A program made the position numbers and the translations under genes. Source: Cycas panzhihuaensis (Eukaryota > Cycadophyta). Taken from it: 64,000 bases of DNA. Below the pieces are notes generated by a model. The model saw nothing but the letters and a program-made list of their open reading frames with translations, was not told the DNA's origin and made no database searches. Location: assembly GCA_023213395.1 (NCBI GenBank), contig CM041465.1, forward strand, positions 14,508,001 to 14,572,000, written 5' to 3'. Positions 60,911 through 64,000 of this stretch are shown here, piece by piece (the stretch's first letter is position 1; the number at the start of each line of letters is the position of its first letter).

Positions 60911-62450
60911 ATATGTGGGATGAAATATGATACAAGGTGAACAAAAATGCGATTTTGATATAAAAGGTGAGTGTTATGTATGGACCATTTTTTATGATTA
61001 TGAACTTTTATAGCCCATTGGTTAAAATCTGATTGAAATTAGTTTTTAGTTGCCAATTTTATTAACTATGTTGCTTATGGCTTGGAGATCACTGAAACAA
61101 GAAGTTCATCAATGGTGGGCTCAAGGCGGAGGTAGGGAAGGGTATTTACGACCACATTTTCCTTTCCTTTTTTATATATTCTCATGAAATCAAACACTTA
61201 TAAACGATCAATCCACTTAGGTTGTGCTTTGAATAAGATTGGTTGATCAAGAAGATGACGAAGACTATGGTGGTCAATTAAAATATTGAACTTAGAACCT
61301 TAAAGATATTAGCACCACTTGTTTATAACATAAAGAATAAATTTCATATCCTTCTAACATGTTAATAAGTGACATTTATTATCTTTAAATTTATAGCTCT
61401 CAAATGCTATTACATGAAAGTCTTGCATAAGAATGGAACCTATACCAAATCCCAAAGCATGACATTCTAACTAGAAAGGTTGGGAGAAATTGGGGATGGC
61501 AATAACTAGGATGGACATCATAATAGACTTAAGATTATTGAAGCTATCCTTTGCAACTTGAGACCATTGAAATACATTTTTACATAATAAATTTGTTGAT
61601 GGGGTTGTAAGAGAGGCATAATTTCAAACAAAATAGTGAAAGTCCTGTGAGTCTTAGGAAAGCACAAAGCTATGTGAGATTTCTAGGTGTGAGCTAGGTA
61701 GTAATGACTAAGATTTTATTTAAGTTAACCTAGATATCTTATGATAAGATGATATGTCCTAAATATTCTAATTCTAAATTGTTAATTTGGCATTTGGATA
61801 GTTTTGCAAAAAGTTGGTGTTAGGTGAAGACTCATATGATAGCTTCCAAATGTTGGAGTTATTTATGCAAGTCTAGACGATAAATAAGAATGCCATCAAA
61901 GAAAACAATGATAAATTTTCAAAGATATAGGGTAAAATTCTTGTTCATTAAGGCTTGGAATGTAGTTGGAGAATTGTAGAGACCAAAAGGCATGACCTAA
62001 ATTTTTAAATGCCTATGATGTATTCAAAAAGTAGTTGTATGATGATCCTTTAGGACAATAGGGATTTGATAATAGCCTAATCAAAAGTATAATTAAGAAA
62101 AGACAGTGGACCCATGAATTTTATCAAGTATATCACCAATTATAGGTGTAGAAAATTTATTTTTTATGGTGATTTTGTTGAGTTCTTGGTAGTCGACATA
62201 AATTCAGAAAGATCTATTCTTTTTCTACACTAGGATAATAGGAGCAGTACAAGCTTTTACTAGTCTCAATGATTCCCATGTCAATTATGTTTTTACTATT
62301 TTTTTTACTTTCACTTTTTTAAAAATAATATTTTTAGTAAGGTCAAAGGCTAATAGGTTCATGTGGTGATTTGATTTCAATCAAATGGTAAAAGCCATTC
62401 TCTGGGAGAGGAGTTACCAAAAGGGAGGGCAAATACAAATTAGTATTTGT
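60911..62450 (-). pseudogene. Gypsy F reverse transcriptase and RNase H
   Basis: RT is clear at about 62010-61860 (MPFGLYNSPTTFQALMNK). The catalytic box at 61903-61892 reads FFDG, so the second Asp is Gly. RNase H and tether region near 61290-61190 read DHHSLRHLL, then QPKWIDRL and VFDF. The upstream RT part (62450-62020) is weaker. Stops and shifts are common. Confidence 0.75.
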
Positions 62451-62859
62451 CAAGAAGATTTTAAATATTGGGATGGATGTTAATATAGGCTTGAATATTA
62501 TTAATGTAGACTATGTAGCTAACACTATTTTTTAAATATTTACATGTTTGATTTAGAGAGATGAGTCTATTGCAGGGCAATCGGATGCCATAAAATTTAT
62601 ATGTTTGGCCCATATGATCCTTACATAATATGAACAGATTATTAAATAAGTTGTTCATGCTATACATACCAATAGTTTGAAGCCATTGGACCCTGAGAAT
62701 AGCATTAGATCCTCCAATAGATAAGGCATAGAAACCAAAGGTTAGACAATAGGTACTAATTTAAATGTACAAGATTTTTATTATTCTAGCACAATGTAAA
62801 GTCTAATGGCTTAACAGGGAGAAAGTAAATCTAGTCTTTAGTATAATATAAAGGTTTAG

Positions 62860-63252
62860 TTAGCAAGCCAAGGATATGTTGATGAAGTCCAATAGCATGC
62901 CACTGTCAATCAATATCAAAATAGGTGTTTTGTGGAGGGTACCTTTCACATGAAGTGGCTTTGGATAACATGAGAAAGAGATAACTAACAAAGAGACTTC
63001 TTTTTGGGGATCAGGAGGCAAAGATTCTTGGGAGGGCTCATCATCAAGTTCAAATTCATTTTCAACATCAGAATCTTCTTTTATTATAGGGTTAATAGTA
63101 AAAACCATGTACTTTGCTTTGCACACTCTCAGGTAATTAGGGTTCCATTTTTTTAAGCACTTGACATAAAGGCTACTCTTCAAATATCTATCCACTTCTA
63201 GTGATAGAACATGTATTAGTCTTGTAGGGGGGTCCATTATTGAATGTTGCAT
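62860..63252 (-). pseudogene. Gypsy F gag end and protease
   Basis: The open frame (130 codons) begins after most of gag has been lost. A damaged zinc finger (KCLKKWNPNYLRVCKAK) is followed by an acidic stretch. The protease active site ILIDSGMLLDFI has its Asp codon rc at 62905-62907, and the usual Ser/Thr after DSG is Met. It ends at a stop at 62860. Confidence 0.7.
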
Positions 63253-63281
63253 CTCATATGATCAAGGGTATTGGTACCATA

Positions 63282-63883
63282 TGGAATCTTGCATAAAAGT
63301 AATTGAGTGTTTCATAGCAAACTTGTAGTAATCTTACAGAGTTTTTCTAAGAAATTTTACAAAAATAGACAAAATATCCACCAAATACACTTGCAAAAAA
63401 TTCAATCAAAAGAGCAATAATACAAATCCACTTGAATACTTATGATTTAAAAATATAAAGTAGTATGAAATGAATATAAACTAAATAGATACAAGGTTAC
63501 CAAAAGATCCTGCAAATTACTGATAATAAAGAATCCTTATTCGAGGCAAGGTGCCCTCTACAATGCTCCTAAAAGGGCCAAAAATATTGCAGTCTAAAGC
63601 TTCTCTAATCATGCTAAAATGAGGCTACAAATCCTCCTTAAATAGGTGGCCAAAAGATAGCAATAGAAGTCAGCCATAAAAGGGGGATAAAGTTGCCCAA
63701 AATTAATACTAGAAGTCAGCTAGAATTCCTCCAAAAACTAGTAGACTAAAAACTTTAAATGATTATAGCTTTTGATACAAATGTCAAAATTAACATCCGT
63801 CTAAACCATTAGAATAATCATGCAGAGCCCTTTGATTTGAATGGTCATATTATATAGTTTTGACCATATTTTGGAATGCTACA
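63282..63883 (-). repeat. LTR of a further gypsy element (3' LTR)
   Basis: On the minus strand TGTAGCATTCC starts at 63883 right after a PPT (63897-63884, aaggggagggaaat). A TATA-like tatttaagg lies near 63640. Its far end near 63282 is uncertain. It does not match the gypsy F LTR, so it belongs to an element whose body lies right of the window. Confidence 0.5.
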
Positions 63884-63897
63884 ATTTCCCTCCCCTT
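63884..63897 (-). other. Polypurine tract of the further gypsy element
   Basis: The minus strand reads aaggggagggaaat. Bases 63898-64000 are the end of that element's interior. Confidence 0.6.
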
Positions 63898-64000
63898 AAA
63901 ATAATACTTTGCCCTCAAAGTATTAAGAAATGCTTATAGCTTAGTCTAATCTTCCAACCACCTCCTGCTAGATCATGTAAGTCATAAAGATTTGATCTGA

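Overview
The window is repeat DNA from a land plant with a large, retrotransposon-rich genome. I see no host gene, rRNA, tRNA or CRISPR array. Nearly all of it is LTR retrotransposons of the Ty3/gypsy and Ty1/copia superfamilies, many nested and most decayed. The elements are plant-type (iMet-tRNA primer sites, plant copia and gypsy domain order). The species cannot be read from the sequence; a gymnosperm or a large-genome angiosperm would fit.

Layout: (1) 1-11143 is an old gypsy remnant (gag, protease, PPT, 3' LTR) whose gag is split by element 1 (84-9767, duplication CATTC). (2) 11144-18161 is copia A on the minus strand, with a long leader and one LTR. (3) 18162-24081 holds gypsy D (gag-protease plus the integrase tail, core lost) and noncoding AT-rich DNA. 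(4) 24087-33889 is element 2, a second copy of the element 1 family, with duplication CATGT. (5) 33890-35826 is AT-rich DNA with a 406-bp tandem repeat and TA/GA microsatellites. (6) 35832-48632 is copia B (duplication ATTTG), interrupted in its gag by the younger, nearly intact minus-strand copia C (39044-44268, duplication GTTCT). (7) 48753-50360 is a miniature LTR element, G. (8) 50736-57360 is full-length but decayed copia H. (9) 57361-64000 holds gypsy LTR fragments and minus-strand gypsy F (zinc finger, protease, RT, RNase H, integrase).

The most unusual content is the element 1/2 family. These are about 9.7-kb, comparatively GC-rich elements with about 2.5-kb LTRs. Their 4.7-4.8 kb interior encodes a gag with an RS-rich tail, a CHHC zinc knuckle and an aspartic protease. 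No reverse transcriptase, RNase H or integrase follows. In their place come an acidic-then-basic S/R/T-rich tail, a conserved hairpin and an antisense open frame of similar length in both copies. This looks like a non-autonomous Ty3/gypsy family, probably of the Tat/Ogre lineage, that relied on another element for its polymerase. A second lead is the roughly 2-kb leader shared by copia A and B, where the strand opposite gag carries a partly open frame with three 69-bp (23-codon) repeats.

Domain calls come from reading translations by eye; LTR ends rest on target-site duplications, primer sites and purine tracts where stated.
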